Shown: positions 31,974 to 42,268, counted from the first letter of the stretch. The stretch: DNA of 64,000 nucleotides from an uncultured Ectothiorhodospiraceae bacterium (GCA_947259415.1 CAMYMI010000006.1:97094-161093); one strand, 5' to 3'. Program-made: numbers and translations. The notes: generated by a model not told the origin, from the letters alone.

Positions 31974-32324
31974 TTACGCTGCCGTCGTACGCACGTAGGC
32001 CATGGCGGCGAGGAACCAGAGCGAAGAAAACACCACCTCGAGCAGGCCCAGGTGGCGTGCAGTCTCCGAAACATAGGCCTCGACCACACCATGGGTGAAG
32101 TAGAGCAGGGCGAGGAAGCAGCTCCATGCGATGGTATAGCGGCGCCTGTGCAACAGGCCACGCAGCGGAGCGAACAACGGCAGCACCAGCACCAGCAACA
32201 CCAGTGAGACCGGGAAGTATTCTGAAGGCGCCAGCCAGCTATACCAGGCGACCAGCAGGATCAGAGTGCCGAGGTGGCCAGTCAGTATCAGGCTGTAAAG
32301 AAAACGGCTGCTGGGCATGGTCAT
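31974..32324 (-). CDS. DUF2069 membrane protein
   Basis: 116 residues from the ATG at 32324; the frame opens at a TTG five codons earlier. Four hydrophobic helices and the RRRYTIAWSCFLALLYFTHGVVEAY segment (in parts: AWSCFLALLYFTHGVVEAY) match DUF2069. Such proteins follow wrbA and arsC in many gammaproteobacteria, as here. Function unknown. Confidence 0.85.
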   Translation of the reverse strand: MTMPSSRFLYSLILTGHLGTLILLVAWYSWLAPSEYFPVSLVLLVLVLPLFAPLRGLLHRRRYTIAWSCFLALLYFTHGVVEAYVSETARHLGLLEVVFSSLWFLAAMAYVRTTAA

Positions 32325-32405
32325 TGTCAGGTCGATCAAACTGGCGGCCCGGCTGAGGCATCCAGCACTTTTTTCAATCGGGTCAACTGCCCTTTGAGTG
32401 CAAGT

Positions 32406-33011
<606 letters not shown>

Positions 33012-33042
33012 CTATCTTGTGCTGATTGCATGGTTGGATTAA

Positions 33043-33193
33043 AAATCTACTGCAGAGTCGCAGAGCCAATCAGCCATAATCGTCAAGACAGAAATTGCAT
33101 TGCGAGCAATATTGTCGTGCATGTCGGCCGACAATGTAGCCTTGACAAGAATGTGCATTTTCTCGGCGTTCTCTGCGTCTCTGCGGTGATATT
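33043..33193. repeat. intergenic inverted-repeat element between wrbA and arsC
   Basis: Left arm 33043-33067 (TCTACTGCAGAGTCGCAGAG) is diverged; right arm 33159-33193 (GTTCTCTGCGTCTCTGCGGTGA) is typical. A perfect 12-base palindrome TGTCGGCCGACA (33123-33134) lies between them. The right arm abuts the arsC stop codon. Confidence 0.75.
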
Positions 33194-33194
33194 T

Positions 33195-33551
33195 CTATTC
33201 GAGGATCTTCAGCACGTCTTCCGGGGGACGACCCAGGGCGGCTTTGCCCCTGGCGAGCACGATGGGTCGTTCGATCAGTCGCGGGTGTTCGTGCATGGCC
33301 TTGATCAGGTCCTTGTCCTTCAGGTCGGGATCCGCCAGGTTCTCCTGCTGATACTCGGTTTCTTTCCTGCGCATCAGTTCGCGTGGTTTCAGCCCGAGCA
33401 GCCTGAGTATGGCCGCCAGCTCTTTTTCGCCGGGCGGTTCCTTGAGGTATTCGATGATGTGCGGTTCATATCCCTGCGCACGCAGCAGTTCCAGGGTGGC
33501 CCGGGACTTGCTGCAGCGCGGATTGTGATAGATGGTGATGTCTTCTGTCAT
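33195..33551 (-). CDS. arsC: arsenate reductase (glutaredoxin-coupled, ArsC/YfgD type)
   Basis: 118 residues from the ATG at 33551, with AGGAA upstream; the longer frame is not supported. ITIYHNPRCSKSRATLELL holds the single redox Cys, RRKETEYQQ and the ERPIVLARGKAALGRPPEDVL segment (in parts) carry the Arg residues that bind the oxyanion. It may reduce arsenate with glutathione and glutaredoxin, but related YfgD proteins are linked to other oxyanions. No arsenic efflux genes are nearby, so a detoxification role is unproven. Confidence 0.88.
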   Translation of the reverse strand: MTEDITIYHNPRCSKSRATLELLRAQGYEPHIIEYLKEPPGEKELAAILRLLGLKPRELMRRKETEYQQENLADPDLKDKDLIKAMHEHPRLIERPIVLARGKAALGRPPEDVLKILE

Positions 33552-33629
33552 GGTTCCTGCCGCTCGGTGGTACTGTGCCATGGAATATTCTCCCAGAAAC
33601 TGACGCAGTTCGTCCATGCAGGGCCTGTG

Positions 33630-35153
33630 TCAGGCCTTGATGACCGGTATCTTGCCAATGCGCATGCGCCACTCCCTGGGTCCGGTCTCGTGTATGGAAT
33701 TGCCGCGCGCGTCCACGGCCACCGTGACCGGCATGTCTTCAACTTCGAATTCATATACCGCCTCCATGCCCAGTTCCGGGAAGGCGACCACGCGTGCTGC
33801 GCGGATCGCCTTCGAGACCAGGTAGGCGGCGCCACCGGTAGCGATCAGGTACACGGAACCGTGGCGGGCAATGCTCTGTACTGCCTGTGGACCTCGCTCG
33901 GCCTTGCCGATCATACCGAGCAGGCCGGTCTTACCGAGCATCGCATCGGTGAACTTGTCCATGCGCGTGGCGGTGGTCGGGCCGGCGGGTCCGACCACCT
34001 CGTCGCCTACCGGATCGACCGGGCCGACGTAGTAGATAAAACGTCCGTTGAAATCCAGTCCGTCCGGCAGTGGTTCGCCGCGCTCTAGCAGCTCGATGAT
34101 GCGCTTGTGGGCGGCATCGCGGCCGGTGAGCAGTCTGCCGCTGAGCAACAGTGTCTCGCCCGGCTGCCACTGGCCGATGACCTCGTGGCCCAGCGCCTCC
34201 AGCCGGACCCGGCGCGCTGGCGTGCCGGTGTCGCGGCTGATCACCGGCCAGTCCTCCAGCCGTGGCGGCTCCAGCCGGGCCGGACCACTCCCGTCGAGGG
34301 TGAAATGCGCATGGCGCGTGGCCGCGCAGTTCGGGATCATGGCGACCGGCTTGGAGGCGGCATGGGTCGGGTAGTCGTGGATCTTGACGTCCAGCACCGT
34401 AGTCAGGCCGCCCAGCCCCTGAGCGCCGATGCCCAGCGCATTGACCTTGTCGAGGATCTCCAGGCGCAGTTCCTCCAGGCGATTTGCCGGTCCGCGTTCC
34501 CGCAGGGTCTGGATGTCAACGGGCTGCAGCAGGGACTCCTTGGCCAGCAGCATGGCCTTCTCGGCAGTGCCGCCGATACCGATACCGAGTATCCCGGGCG
34601 GGCACCAGCCGGCCCCCATTGTTGGCACCTGTTCCAGCACCCATTCAACGATGTCATCGCTGGGGTTGAGGATAGTGAAGCGCGACTTGTTTTCAGAGCC
34701 GCCGCCCTTGGCAGCCACGGTGACCCCGAGGGTGCCGCCGGGCACGACATTTTTGTGAATCACCGCAGGGGTATTGTCGCCGGTATTGCGGCGTTTGCCG
34801 GCCGGGTCGACGACAATGGAGCCGCGCAGCGGATTGTGCGGATCGGTGTAGGCGTCATGCACGGCGCTGTTGACCATCTCGTCGATGCCCATGTCCGTGT
34901 CCCAGCGCAGGTCCATACCGATCTCGAGAAAGACGTTGACAATGCCGGTATCCTGGCAGATCGGCCGGTGACCTTCGGCGCACATCCTGGAGTTGATGAG
35001 TATCTGCGCCATGGCATCGCGCGCCGCAGGTGACTCCTCGGCCTGGTAGGCCGCATCCATGGCACGGATGAAATCGGGCGGGTGGTAGTAGGAGATGTAT
35101 TGCAGCGCGTCGCGGATGCTATCGATAAAGTCCTGTTTGCCAATGACAGTCAT
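33630..35153 (-). CDS. fumA: fumarate hydratase, class I (iron-sulfur)
   Basis: 507 residues, a single-chain class I fumarase. The three cluster cysteines are in PICQDTGIVNVFL, GAGWCPPGILGIGIGG and IPNCAATRHAHF. The C-terminal domain has PAGPTTATRMDKFTDAML. It hydrates fumarate to malate in the citric acid cycle and is oxygen-sensitive through its 4Fe-4S cluster. It is divergent from the TlpA-like gene at 35287. Confidence 0.95.
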   Translation of the reverse strand: MTVIGKQDFIDSIRDALQYISYYHPPDFIRAMDAAYQAEESPAARDAMAQILINSRMCAEGHRPICQDTGIVNVFLEIGMDLRWDTDMGIDEMVNSAVHDAYTDPHNPLRGSIVVDPAGKRRNTGDNTPAVIHKNVVPGGTLGVTVAAKGGGSENKSRFTILNPSDDIVEWVLEQVPTMGAGWCPPGILGIGIGGTAEKAMLLAKESLLQPVDIQTLRERGPANRLEELRLEILDKVNALGIGAQGLGGLTTVLDVKIHDYPTHAASKPVAMIPNCAATRHAHFTLDGSGPARLEPPRLEDWPVISRDTGTPARRVRLEALGHEVIGQWQPGETLLLSGRLLTGRDAAHKRIIELLERGEPLPDGLDFNGRFIYYVGPVDPVGDEVVGPAGPTTATRMDKFTDAMLGKTGLLGMIGKAERGPQAVQSIARHGSVYLIATGGAAYLVSKAIRAARVVAFPELGMEAVYEFEVEDMPVTVAVDARGNSIHETGPREWRMRIGKIPVIKA

Positions 35154-35286
35154 GGTGAAAACGCCTGGGGGCTTGATATAGATTCTAGCCTGAAAATACG
35201 GGGGGTTACAGCTTACCTGAACTGAATAGCGGATGGGTTGTCTCCAGATAGGGTATAATTATTCGATAAATATGGAGGGGAAGGGT

Positions 35287-35805
35287 ATGCGGTTTTTTGT
35301 GTTTCTTGCGGGTTTGCTGGTGTCTCTCGGTGCGGTCGCCGATGATGTGGATTTCACTCTCACCGATCTTGACGGCAAACAGCGCTCACTGTCCGAGTTC
35401 CGCGGCAAGTGGGTCGTTGTCAATTACTGGGCGACCTGGTGCCCACCCTGCCTGGACGAGATCCCGGACCTGGTGGAATTCCATGAAAAACACAAGGACC
35501 ATGATGCCGTGGTACTGGGCGTCAACTATGAAGAGGTCAACAAGGAATACCTTAAGGAGTTCGTGGAAAGCCATTTCATGACCTATCCTGTCCTGCCAAT
35601 GGAGCCGGTCCCGGTAACGCCACTCGGGCCGGTGATGGGGCTGCCAACGACCTACATCATCTCACCGCAGGGTGAACGCATTGCACGCCAGGAGGGGCCG
35701 GTGACCGGTGCGGCCATCGAGGCCTTTCTGGAACGCAAGAAACAGGAAATGAATGGTGCTCAGCTGAGCCCGGCCGACCAAGGCTGGCTTACCGCTGCCA
35801 ATTAG
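35287..35805 (+). CDS. TlpA-like periplasmic thioredoxin
   Basis: 172 residues from the ATG at 35287, behind GGAGGGG; the open frame begins earlier but that part is not needed. A short signal peptide (RFFVFLAGLLVSLGAVA) precedes VNYWATWCPPCLDEIPDLV with the CPPC site and a cis-Pro loop GLPTTYIISPQGERI. It is a distinct paralogue of the protein at 8963-9475, with a longer C-terminal tail. Periplasmic thiol reduction is the likely role; partner unknown. Confidence 0.88.
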   Translation: MRFFVFLAGLLVSLGAVADDVDFTLTDLDGKQRSLSEFRGKWVVVNYWATWCPPCLDEIPDLVEFHEKHKDHDAVVLGVNYEEVNKEYLKEFVESHFMTYPVLPMEPVPVTPLGPVMGLPTTYIISPQGERIARQEGPVTGAAIEAFLERKKQEMNGAQLSPADQGWLTAAN

Positions 35806-35882
35806 CCCGTATTTCTCACCGGGCGGCGGCAGATCTACGCAAGGCACTGATGTAAAGAGTCGCGCGCAGATTAGGAATATGA

Positions 35883-36149
35883 ATGGAGTGTCGACGCTGT
35901 CTGGTATCCGGTCGTGTTCAGGGGGTATTCTTCCGTGCCTCGACGCGTCAGCAGGCCATCGCGCTGGGGCTGACCGGCTATGCCCGCAATCTCCCTGACG
36001 GACGTGTCGAAGTGCTCGCCTGCGGGGATGAATCTGCCTTGCAAATTCTGCAGGCCTGGTTGAAGCAAGGTCCGGTCGGTGCGACCGTCAATGGCGTGCA
36101 GTGTGAAAAAGTTGATGTCACAGTACCACCGGATTTTTCGACTACCTAG
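35883..36149 (+). CDS. acyP: acylphosphatase
   Basis: 88 residues. RCLVSGRVQGVFFRASTRQQA holds the phosphate loop and catalytic Arg (read in parts: SGRVQGVFFRAST), and TGYARNLPDGRVEV the catalytic Asn. It hydrolyses acyl phosphates. The stop codon is followed at once by a 16-base palindrome (36149-36164). Confidence 0.92.
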   Translation: MECRRCLVSGRVQGVFFRASTRQQAIALGLTGYARNLPDGRVEVLACGDESALQILQAWLKQGPVGATVNGVQCEKVDVTVPPDFSTT

Positions 36150-36164
36150 AAGCGGGCCCGCTTC
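36149..36164. repeat. perfect 16-base palindrome between convergent genes
   Basis: GAAGCGGGCCCGCTTC begins at the last base of the acyP stop codon. There is no T-run, so it is not a standard terminator by itself, but it could form a cruciform or an RNA end structure between convergent acyP and nadB. The remaining ~150 bases show nothing further. Confidence 0.65.
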
Positions 36165-36318
36165 TCCTGATTCAGTTGCCAGCCAAGCAGTTCAGCTGCC
36201 GGATTTTTCTGGACGGCACAGGTTTGCCATGGACGTTACCGAGTTGCTCTGATGCCAAGGACTATTCCCCGCCCGGGCGCAGACCGATGGGTAGGATCCG
36301 GGGAACACTGGCGGATGT

Positions 36319-37953
36319 CTAGGAGGCCTTGCGGTCAGTGCCGGCTGCCGGTACCGGCGGGGTGAGGATGGTATCTGCCGGTGGCCGGGTGGTGTCGGTT
36401 TCCGGGTAGTCCAGGTTGTAGTGCAGTCCGCGGCTTTCCTTGCGCTGCTGGGCCGAGCGAATGATCAGTTCGGCGACCTGTGCCAGATTGCGCAATTCCA
36501 GCAAGTCGTTGGACACCCTGAAGTTGCTGTAATACTCCTGAATCTCCTGCTGCAGCAGTTCCACGCGCCGGCCAGCGCGTTGCAGGCGCTTGTTGGTGCG
36601 CACGATGCCCACGTAGTTCCACATGCAGCGGCGCAGTTCGTCCCAGTTATGGCTGACCACGACCTCTTCATCGGAATCCCGAACCCGGGATTCATCCCAT
36701 TCCGGTAGTTCGGGCGGCGATATTAACGCGTCTATGCGTGCGGCAATATCATCGCTGGCCGCGGTTGCGAACACCAGGCACTCGAGCAGTGAGTTGCTGG
36801 CCATACGGTTTGCGCCGTGCATGCCGGTGCAGGCCACCTCGCCAATGGCATACAAACCGGGCAGGTCGGTCCTGCCGTTGAGATCGGTCATCACACCGCC
36901 GCAGGTGTAGTGTGCGGCGGGCACCACAGGAATCGGTTCCAGCGTCATATCGATCCCGAGTTCGCGGCAGCGGGCGTACACAGTCGGAAAGTGCTCCCGG
37001 ATGAACGGCGCCGGTTTGTGGCTGATGTCCAGCAGTATGTGCTCCAGGCCGAGGCGTTTCATTTCATGGTCAATGGCGCGAGCCACGATGTCGCGGGGTG
37101 CCAGATCGCCGCGTTCATCGAAACGCTGCATAAAGGGTTCGCCATCAGGCAGCAGCAGGCGGCCACCCTCGCCGCGTACCGCTTCGGTGACCAGGAAGGA
37201 CTTGGCCTTGGGGTGATACAGGCAGGTTGGGTGAAACTGGTTGAATTCCATGTTGGCGACCCGGCAGCCGGCGCGCCAGGCCATGGCGATACCGTCACCG
37301 CTCGAGGTGTCGGGGTTGCTGGTGTAGAGATAGACCTTGCTGGCACCGCCCGTGGCAAGCACGATATTGCGCGCGGCAAACACCTCGACATGCTGGTGTT
37401 CGAGGTCAAGGATATAGGCGCCCAGGCAGCGGTTCTCCTCCAGGCCGAGCTTGGTGCCAGTGATCAGGTCAATAGCGATGTGGTGCTCGAACAGGGCAAT
37501 GTTCGACCGCTGTCGCGCCCGGGCCACCAGGGTGTCCTCGATGGCCCGGCCGGTGGCATCCGCGGAGTGCAGCACCCGGCGCGTAGAGTGACCGCCTTCA
37601 CGTGAGAGGTGGAAGTCCTGCTGCCCCTGCTTGTTGGTATGCCGGGTGAAGGGCACGCCCTCGTCAATCAGCCAGTGGATAACCTCGGGGCCCTTCTCGA
37701 TGGCAAAACGTACTGCCTCGGGCTTGTTGAGTCCGGCGCCGGCGTTCAGAGTGTCCTCGATATGCGACTCGAAGGTGTCTTCCGGGTGGGTCACGGCGGA
37801 GATGCCGCCCTGGGCATACAGGGTGCAGCCTTCCTGCAACCGGCTCTTGGACAGCACCGCGATCTTGAGCCCCTCCGGCAGATGCAGCGCATGACTCAAA
37901 CCGGCACCGCCGCTGCCGATAATCAGTACATCAAAATTATATGCCGGCGCCAT
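36319..37953 (-). CDS. nadB: L-aspartate oxidase
   Basis: 544 residues. The N-terminal FAD dinucleotide fold ([17 protein letters not shown]), [21 protein letters not shown] (in parts), HREGGH-like [38 protein letters not shown] and [17 protein letters not shown] are the NadB signatures. It oxidises aspartate to iminoaspartate, the first step of NAD synthesis. The C-terminal helical domain is complete. It is divergent from rpoE. Confidence 0.95.
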   Translation of the reverse strand: MAPAYNFDVLIIGSGGAGLSHALHLPEGLKIAVLSKSRLQEGCTLYAQGGISAVTHPEDTFESHIEDTLNAGAGLNKPEAVRFAIEKGPEVIHWLIDEGVPFTRHTNKQGQQDFHLSREGGHSTRRVLHSADATGRAIEDTLVARARQRSNIALFEHHIAIDLITGTKLGLEENRCLGAYILDLEHQHVEVFAARNIVLATGGASKVYLYTSNPDTSSGDGIAMAWRAGCRVANMEFNQFHPTCLYHPKAKSFLVTEAVRGEGGRLLLPDGEPFMQRFDERGDLAPRDIVARAIDHEMKRLGLEHILLDISHKPAPFIREHFPTVYARCRELGIDMTLEPIPVVPAAHYTCGGVMTDLNGRTDLPGLYAIGEVACTGMHGANRMASNSLLECLVFATAASDDIAARIDALISPPELPEWDESRVRDSDEEVVVSHNWDELRRCMWNYVGIVRTNKRLQRAGRRVELLQQEIQEYYSNFRVSNDLLELRNLAQVAELIIRSAQQRKESRGLHYNLDYPETDTTRPPADTILTPPVPAAGTDRKAS

Positions 37954-38090
37954 CGCTTGAGTGTGTCCTGCTTAATAGGTAATGTCTATTACAGGTATGG
38001 ATTAACAGCGGCCCGGCAGGGGCCAACCTGCTGTTGTTGCGCCAGCCCGGGCATATCCGTTGAAATACAATCATATTATTATGAATCATG

Positions 38091-38119
38091 CGAACTATCA
38101 GTATCCAGTATTGTCTATT
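38091..38119 (+). promoter_or_regulatory. candidate sigma-E autoregulated promoter of rpoE
   Basis: CGAACTA (38091-38097), a 15-base spacer and GTCTAT (38113-38118) resemble the sigma-E consensus GGAACTT-N15/16-GTCTAA. It lies ~45 bases before the rpoE start. Sigma-E genes are usually self-activated, so the position fits. Confidence 0.55.
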
Positions 38120-38163
38120 CGGCTGGATTACCGGGTTCCGGGTTTACAGGAGACAGTGCCCGG

Positions 38164-38739
38164 ATGGGTGAACGAACGATTGATCAGGCGCTGATCGAGA
38201 GGGTACAGAAGGGTGACAAGACGGCTTTTGATGTCCTGGTGCTCAAATACCAGAACAAGATCATCAAGCTGGTCAACCGCTATGTCCGCGATCCCGACGA
38301 GGCGATGGATGTTGCCCAGGAGGCCTTTATCAAGGCCTACAGGGCCGTGGATCGCTTTCGGGGCGACAGCGCTTTCTACACCTGGATGTACCGGATAGCC
38401 ATCAATACCGCGAAGAATCACCTGGTCGCATCAGGCCGCCGCCCACCGAGCGGCGATATAGATGCACAGGATGCGGAACAATATGAGGGTGCAGTCGGTC
38501 TCAAGGAGTATGACACCCCGGAGCACCTAATACTCAGGGACGAGATTCAGACGACGATCGCCAAAGCCATCGATGATCTGCCCGAGGACCTCAAGACCGC
38601 AATCACCCTGCGGGAACTGGAAGGCATGAGTTATGAAGAGATCGCCCAGACCATGGATTGCCCCATCGGGACGGTGCGATCGAGGATTTTCAGGGCCAGG
38701 GATGCGATCGATATCAAATTGCAGCCATTGTTGAAATAG
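38164..38739 (+). CDS. rpoE: extracytoplasmic-stress sigma factor sigma-E (AlgU/RpoE)
   Basis: 191 residues from the ATG at 38164; the frame is open upstream over unrelated sequence. DQALIERVQKGDKTAFDVLV (1.1/2.1), the PDEAMDVAQEAFIKAYRAVDRF -10 recognition region (in parts), and the region 4 helix-turn-helix ELEGMSYEEIAQTMDCPIGTVRSRIFRAR (in parts) are all present. It directs transcription of envelope-stress genes. It is the first gene of rpoE-rseA-rseB-rseC-mucD, with rseA 20 bases after it. Confidence 0.95.
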   Translation: MGERTIDQALIERVQKGDKTAFDVLVLKYQNKIIKLVNRYVRDPDEAMDVAQEAFIKAYRAVDRFRGDSAFYTWMYRIAINTAKNHLVASGRRPPSGDIDAQDAEQYEGAVGLKEYDTPEHLILRDEIQTTIAKAIDDLPEDLKTAITLRELEGMSYEEIAQTMDCPIGTVRSRIFRARDAIDIKLQPLLK

Positions 38740-38759
38740 TTGAATACGGACCAGTGAAC

Positions 38760-39320
38760 ATGAAAGACAAGTTACACGAGCAGCTCTCGGCACTGCATGA
38801 TGATGAATTGACCGGGTCGGAGCAGGCCCTGCTGGCCAGGCGTATTGGCCGTGACGATGACCTGCACCGGCGGTTGTCGCGTTACCAGCTGATCAGCGAT
38901 GCGCTGCAGAATCACCTGCCGCGACAGGTTGATCCGGGGTTCTACCGGCGGGTAAAGGCCGCGCTGCCTGATCAACCGACCATCAGATCGGGCGGTTTCA
39001 GCGGATCCAGACTCGGCGCGCTGATCAAGCCGGTGGCCGGTCTGGCCATTGCCGCCTCGGTGGCCGTAGTCGCGGTTATTTCGATTCAGTCGGGACGCCA
39101 GGATGTGCCGTCAGTTCCGGCCCTGGCAACGGTACCGGCCGACAAGGACTACCTGCGGGTGCAGCAGGCATCCGGCCCCGCGGTGCAGCCACGGGTAGGC
39201 AAGAAACTCGATATCTACATGGTGAACCACAACGAGTATGCCGTCAGCCGCGGCATGCAGGGTATGCTGCCCTATGTGCGCATCGTCGGAAATGAACTAA
39301 ATCGTGACGGTGAGAAATAG
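38760..39320 (+). CDS. rseA: sigma-E anti-sigma factor RseA (MucA)
   Basis: 186 residues from the ATG at 38760. The N-terminal LHEQLSALHDDELTGSEQALL segment binds sigma-E (read in parts). A single helix (~82-104, KPVAGLAIAASVAVVAVISI) crosses the membrane, followed by a periplasmic domain that RseB would bind and DegS would cut. The frame overlaps rseB by 17 bases. Confidence 0.93.
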   Translation: MKDKLHEQLSALHDDELTGSEQALLARRIGRDDDLHRRLSRYQLISDALQNHLPRQVDPGFYRRVKAALPDQPTIRSGGFSGSRLGALIKPVAGLAIAASVAVVAVISIQSGRQDVPSVPALATVPADKDYLRVQQASGPAVQPRVGKKLDIYMVNHNEYAVSRGMQGMLPYVRIVGNELNRDGEK

Positions 39321-40290
39321 GGGAGTGCGCTGGCCGGTCTTGCTGTTGCTGGCTGCGACAGGCCATGCTGTTGCGCAGGGCCAGGCGCGCGAGTGGCTGG
39401 GCGACATGTCCAGAGCCCTTCAGACGCTCAACTACGACGGTACCTTTGTCTACCTCCATGATGGCAAGCTGGAGGCCATGCGCATCATCCATCAGCTCGG
39501 CAGCACAGGCGAAAAGGAGCGTTTGATCTCATTGACCGGCAGTGCCCGGGAGGTGCTGCGCGACGCCGAGTCGGTCACCTGCATCATGCCGGATAGCAAG
39601 TCGGTCATGGTAGGCCAGAGCCGGCCGCGGAATTTGTTGCCGATGGTGCCGCAGGATCTTGATTCCCTGCTTCGTTACTACCATTTCGAGACACTGGGCG
39701 AAGATCGCATGGTCGGCCTTCAGGCACGTACCGTCGCCATCACTCCCCGGGACGAATACCGCTATGGCTACCACTTCTGGATCGACAAGAGCAGCAAGCT
39801 GCCGCTCAAGTCCGACCTGACCGGCGCGGATGGCGCACCCATAGAGCAGATTATGTTTACCCGGCTGGACATCGGCAGCAGTATTTCCGATGACGCCCTG
39901 CAACCATCACTCACCGGAAAGGACTATGCCTGGTACCATCAGTCAAGTCCCGAGGCGCCGCCGCCGCAGACCGGTGAGTCGCGTTGGTTCGTCGGCCGCG
40001 TGCCGGACGGTTTCAGCATGACGCACTACCAGCGCAAACGCATGCAGCCCGAGGGCCAGGATACCGAGCACATGGTCTTCAGTGACGGTCTGGCGACGGT
40101 GTCCGTCTACGTGGAGTCGTTGTCGTCCGATGGCGATGCATTCACCGGCTTGTCGGGCATGGGAGCAATGAATGCCTTTGGTGCCATAGTCGACGGTCAC
40201 CAGGTCACCGTTGTCGGCGAGGTGCCGGCGTTGACCGTGGAGATGATGGCGAGATCGGTCGCTTCCAGAAAGGTGCCGGTGGATGATTGA
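39304..40290 (+). CDS. rseB: sigma-E regulatory protein RseB (MucB)
   Basis: 328 residues from a GTG at 39304. A Sec signal peptide (VLLLLAATGHAVA) precedes the MucB/RseB fold: AREWLGDMSRALQTLNYDGTFVY (in parts), HQLGSTGEKERLISLTG, YRYGYHFWIDKSSKLPLKSDL (in parts), and the C-terminal domain (TGESRWFVGRVPDGFSM). It binds periplasmic RseA and senses misplaced lipid or lipopolysaccharide. It overlaps rseC by eight bases. Confidence 0.93.
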   Translation: MTVRNRGVRWPVLLLLAATGHAVAQGQAREWLGDMSRALQTLNYDGTFVYLHDGKLEAMRIIHQLGSTGEKERLISLTGSAREVLRDAESVTCIMPDSKSVMVGQSRPRNLLPMVPQDLDSLLRYYHFETLGEDRMVGLQARTVAITPRDEYRYGYHFWIDKSSKLPLKSDLTGADGAPIEQIMFTRLDIGSSISDDALQPSLTGKDYAWYHQSSPEAPPPQTGESRWFVGRVPDGFSMTHYQRKRMQPEGQDTEHMVFSDGLATVSVYVESLSSDGDAFTGLSGMGAMNAFGAIVDGHQVTVVGEVPALTVEMMARSVASRKVPVDD

Positions 40291-40744
40291 GGAAACCGGT
40301 CGGGTGGTGGAGGTGCAGGGCGACTACGCCTGGGTTGAAACCGTGCCTGCCACCACCTGTGGTTCGTGCAGTGCGCGGAAGGGCTGTGGTACCTCAGTAC
40401 TTGCATCGGTGTTCGGGCGGCGGCGCTCACCGGTGCGGGCACTCAACCGGGCCGGTGCCCGGACCGGTGAGCAGGTGGTGATCGGGATATCGGAGTCCAG
40501 TCTGGTGCGCGGTTCCCTGGCGGTTTACATGGTACCGCTGGCCGGTCTGCTGGTCGGTGCCCTTGCAGGCCACCGCCTCGGCATGGACCTGTTGCCGGGC
40601 CATACCGAATTGGCAAGCATTTTGGGTGCCGTCGCCGGTCTGCTGGCCGGTCTCGCCTGGTTGAGGTTTTTCAGTCATGCATCTGATCGTGACGAGCGCT
40701 ACCAGCCGGTTGTTGTGCGTCACCAGATTGCCACGGGCCGCTAG
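40283..40744 (+). CDS. rseC: RseC, SoxR-reducing/sigma-E regulatory membrane protein
   Basis: 153 residues. Cysteines in ATTCGSCSARKGCGTS form a cluster-like motif near the N-terminus, and two membrane helices (~85-130) follow. RseC/RsxC-interacting proteins of this family act with the Rsx complex to keep SoxR reduced, which is notable here because rsxABCDGE is 20 kb away. The role in sigma-E control is minor in E. coli. Confidence 0.92.
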   Translation: MIEETGRVVEVQGDYAWVETVPATTCGSCSARKGCGTSVLASVFGRRRSPVRALNRAGARTGEQVVIGISESSLVRGSLAVYMVPLAGLLVGALAGHRLGMDLLPGHTELASILGAVAGLLAGLAWLRFFSHASDRDERYQPVVVRHQIATGR

Positions 40745-40809
40745 CTGTATACTGTTCGATGCCAGCGGCCAGTCCGTTTATTATTTGAAGTAGTATGGAG
40801 AAATTAAGC

Positions 40810-42237
40810 ATGTCCAATACCCGTACAATCCTCGGCTACCCTCTGCTGATGCTGCTGTCCCTGTTCCTGGTGCTGCAGCCTGCCCAGGCTCGATATCTTC
40901 CCGGCTTCACCGAGCTGGTCAAAGAGGCCGCCCCTGCTGTTGTCAATATCAGCACCACGCAGAAGGTGAAAAGCGGCATTTCGGAATTGCCGGAAGGTTT
41001 CGAGATCCCGCAACTGCCGGAGGGCAGTCCCTTCGGAGAGCTGTTCAAATACTTTTTCGACCAGGAAGAAGGCGGCCCCAGCCTGCGTGATGCGCAATCA
41101 CTGGGGTCGGGTTTCATCATTTCCGCCGATGGCTACATATTGACGAACTATCATGTAGTCAAGAATGCAGATGAGATCATTGTGCGCCTGAACGACCGGC
41201 GCGAGCTGCGCGGCGAGGTTGTCGGTACGGACAAACGCAGTGATGTTGCACTGCTAAGGATCGATGCCAAGGACCTGCCCGTTGCCAGGATCGGCAAGTC
41301 AAGTACCCTGCAGGTTGGTGAATGGGTGCTGGCGATCGGTTCGCCGTTTGGCTTCGATTACTCGGCGACAGCCGGCATCGTCAGTGCCAAGGGTCGCAGC
41401 CTGCCGTCGGAAAACTATGTGCCCTTTATTCAGACGGATGTTGCCATCAACCCGGGCAACTCCGGTGGTCCGCTGTTCAACCAGGCCGGCGAGGTGGTCG
41501 GGGTGAATTCGCAGATCTACAGTCGCACGGGTGGCTACATGGGGCTGTCCTTTGCTATTCCGATCGAGGTTGCAATGGACGTGGCCGACCAGCTCAAGAC
41601 CAGTGGCCATGTCAGCCGCGGCTGGCTGGGGGTGCTGATCCAGGATATTAACCTGGACCTGGCCGAGTCCTTCGGCATGAAGCAGCCGCGCGGTGCGCTG
41701 GTTGCCAAGGTGCTTGAGGATAGCCCGGCCGAGGAAGCCGGCTTCCAGGTTGGCGATGTTATCGTTGCCTTCAACGGCAAGACAATCAATGACTCTGCCA
41801 GCCTCCCACCGATTGTCGGCAGCACCAAGGTGGGCGTGTTTGTGCCCGTCGATATCATTCGTGCTCGCAAACAGACCGTGATCAAGGTCAAACTGGGGGA
41901 GTTACCCGAGGATGCCGCAGTTGCCAAGGTACAAAAGCCGGCGGCTGAAAAGGCCAACCGCCTTGGTGTCACCGTCTTGGACCTGACGCAACAGCAGAAA
42001 CAGGAACTCGACCTGGCGAATGGCGTGGTGGTGGAGCAGCTGGTTGACGGTGCGGCATCCGCAGCCGGTGTGCGCAAGGGTGACATCATCCTCAGTATCA
42101 ACAACGAAACCGTCAACAATAGCGAACAGTTTCTGGAACTGATCGAGGCATTACCCGCCGGCAAGTCCGTGGCGGTTCTGGTGCAACGCGGCAGCAACCC
42201 GACCTTCCTCGCTATCAAGGTGCCTAAGGATAGCTGA
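40810..42237 (+). CDS. mucD: periplasmic serine protease MucD/DegP
   Basis: 475 residues from the ATG at 40810, nine bases after GGAG; an ATG five codons earlier lacks a ribosome site. A signal peptide precedes the trypsin-like domain: catalytic His in LTNYHVVKNADEI, Asp in KRSDVALLRID and Ser in NPGNSGGPLFN, followed by two PDZ domains (~270-365 and ~385-470). It degrades or refolds misfolded envelope proteins. Its position at the end of the sigma-E operon matches Pseudomonas mucD. Confidence 0.95.
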   Translation: MSNTRTILGYPLLMLLSLFLVLQPAQARYLPGFTELVKEAAPAVVNISTTQKVKSGISELPEGFEIPQLPEGSPFGELFKYFFDQEEGGPSLRDAQSLGSGFIISADGYILTNYHVVKNADEIIVRLNDRRELRGEVVGTDKRSDVALLRIDAKDLPVARIGKSSTLQVGEWVLAIGSPFGFDYSATAGIVSAKGRSLPSENYVPFIQTDVAINPGNSGGPLFNQAGEVVGVNSQIYSRTGGYMGLSFAIPIEVAMDVADQLKTSGHVSRGWLGVLIQDINLDLAESFGMKQPRGALVAKVLEDSPAEEAGFQVGDVIVAFNGKTINDSASLPPIVGSTKVGVFVPVDIIRARKQTVIKVKLGELPEDAAVAKVQKPAAEKANRLGVTVLDLTQQQKQELDLANGVVVEQLVDGAASAAGVRKGDIILSINNETVNNSEQFLELIEALPAGKSVAVLVQRGSNPTFLAIKVPKDS

Positions 42238-42268
42238 TCAGTACGCCGGTAGCCGGTACGGGGCTGGT

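Noticed and set aside
37609-38163. Extension of rpoE upstream to a 376-codon frame
   Set aside because: The extra part is antisense to nadB and the sigma factor starts naturally at 38164.
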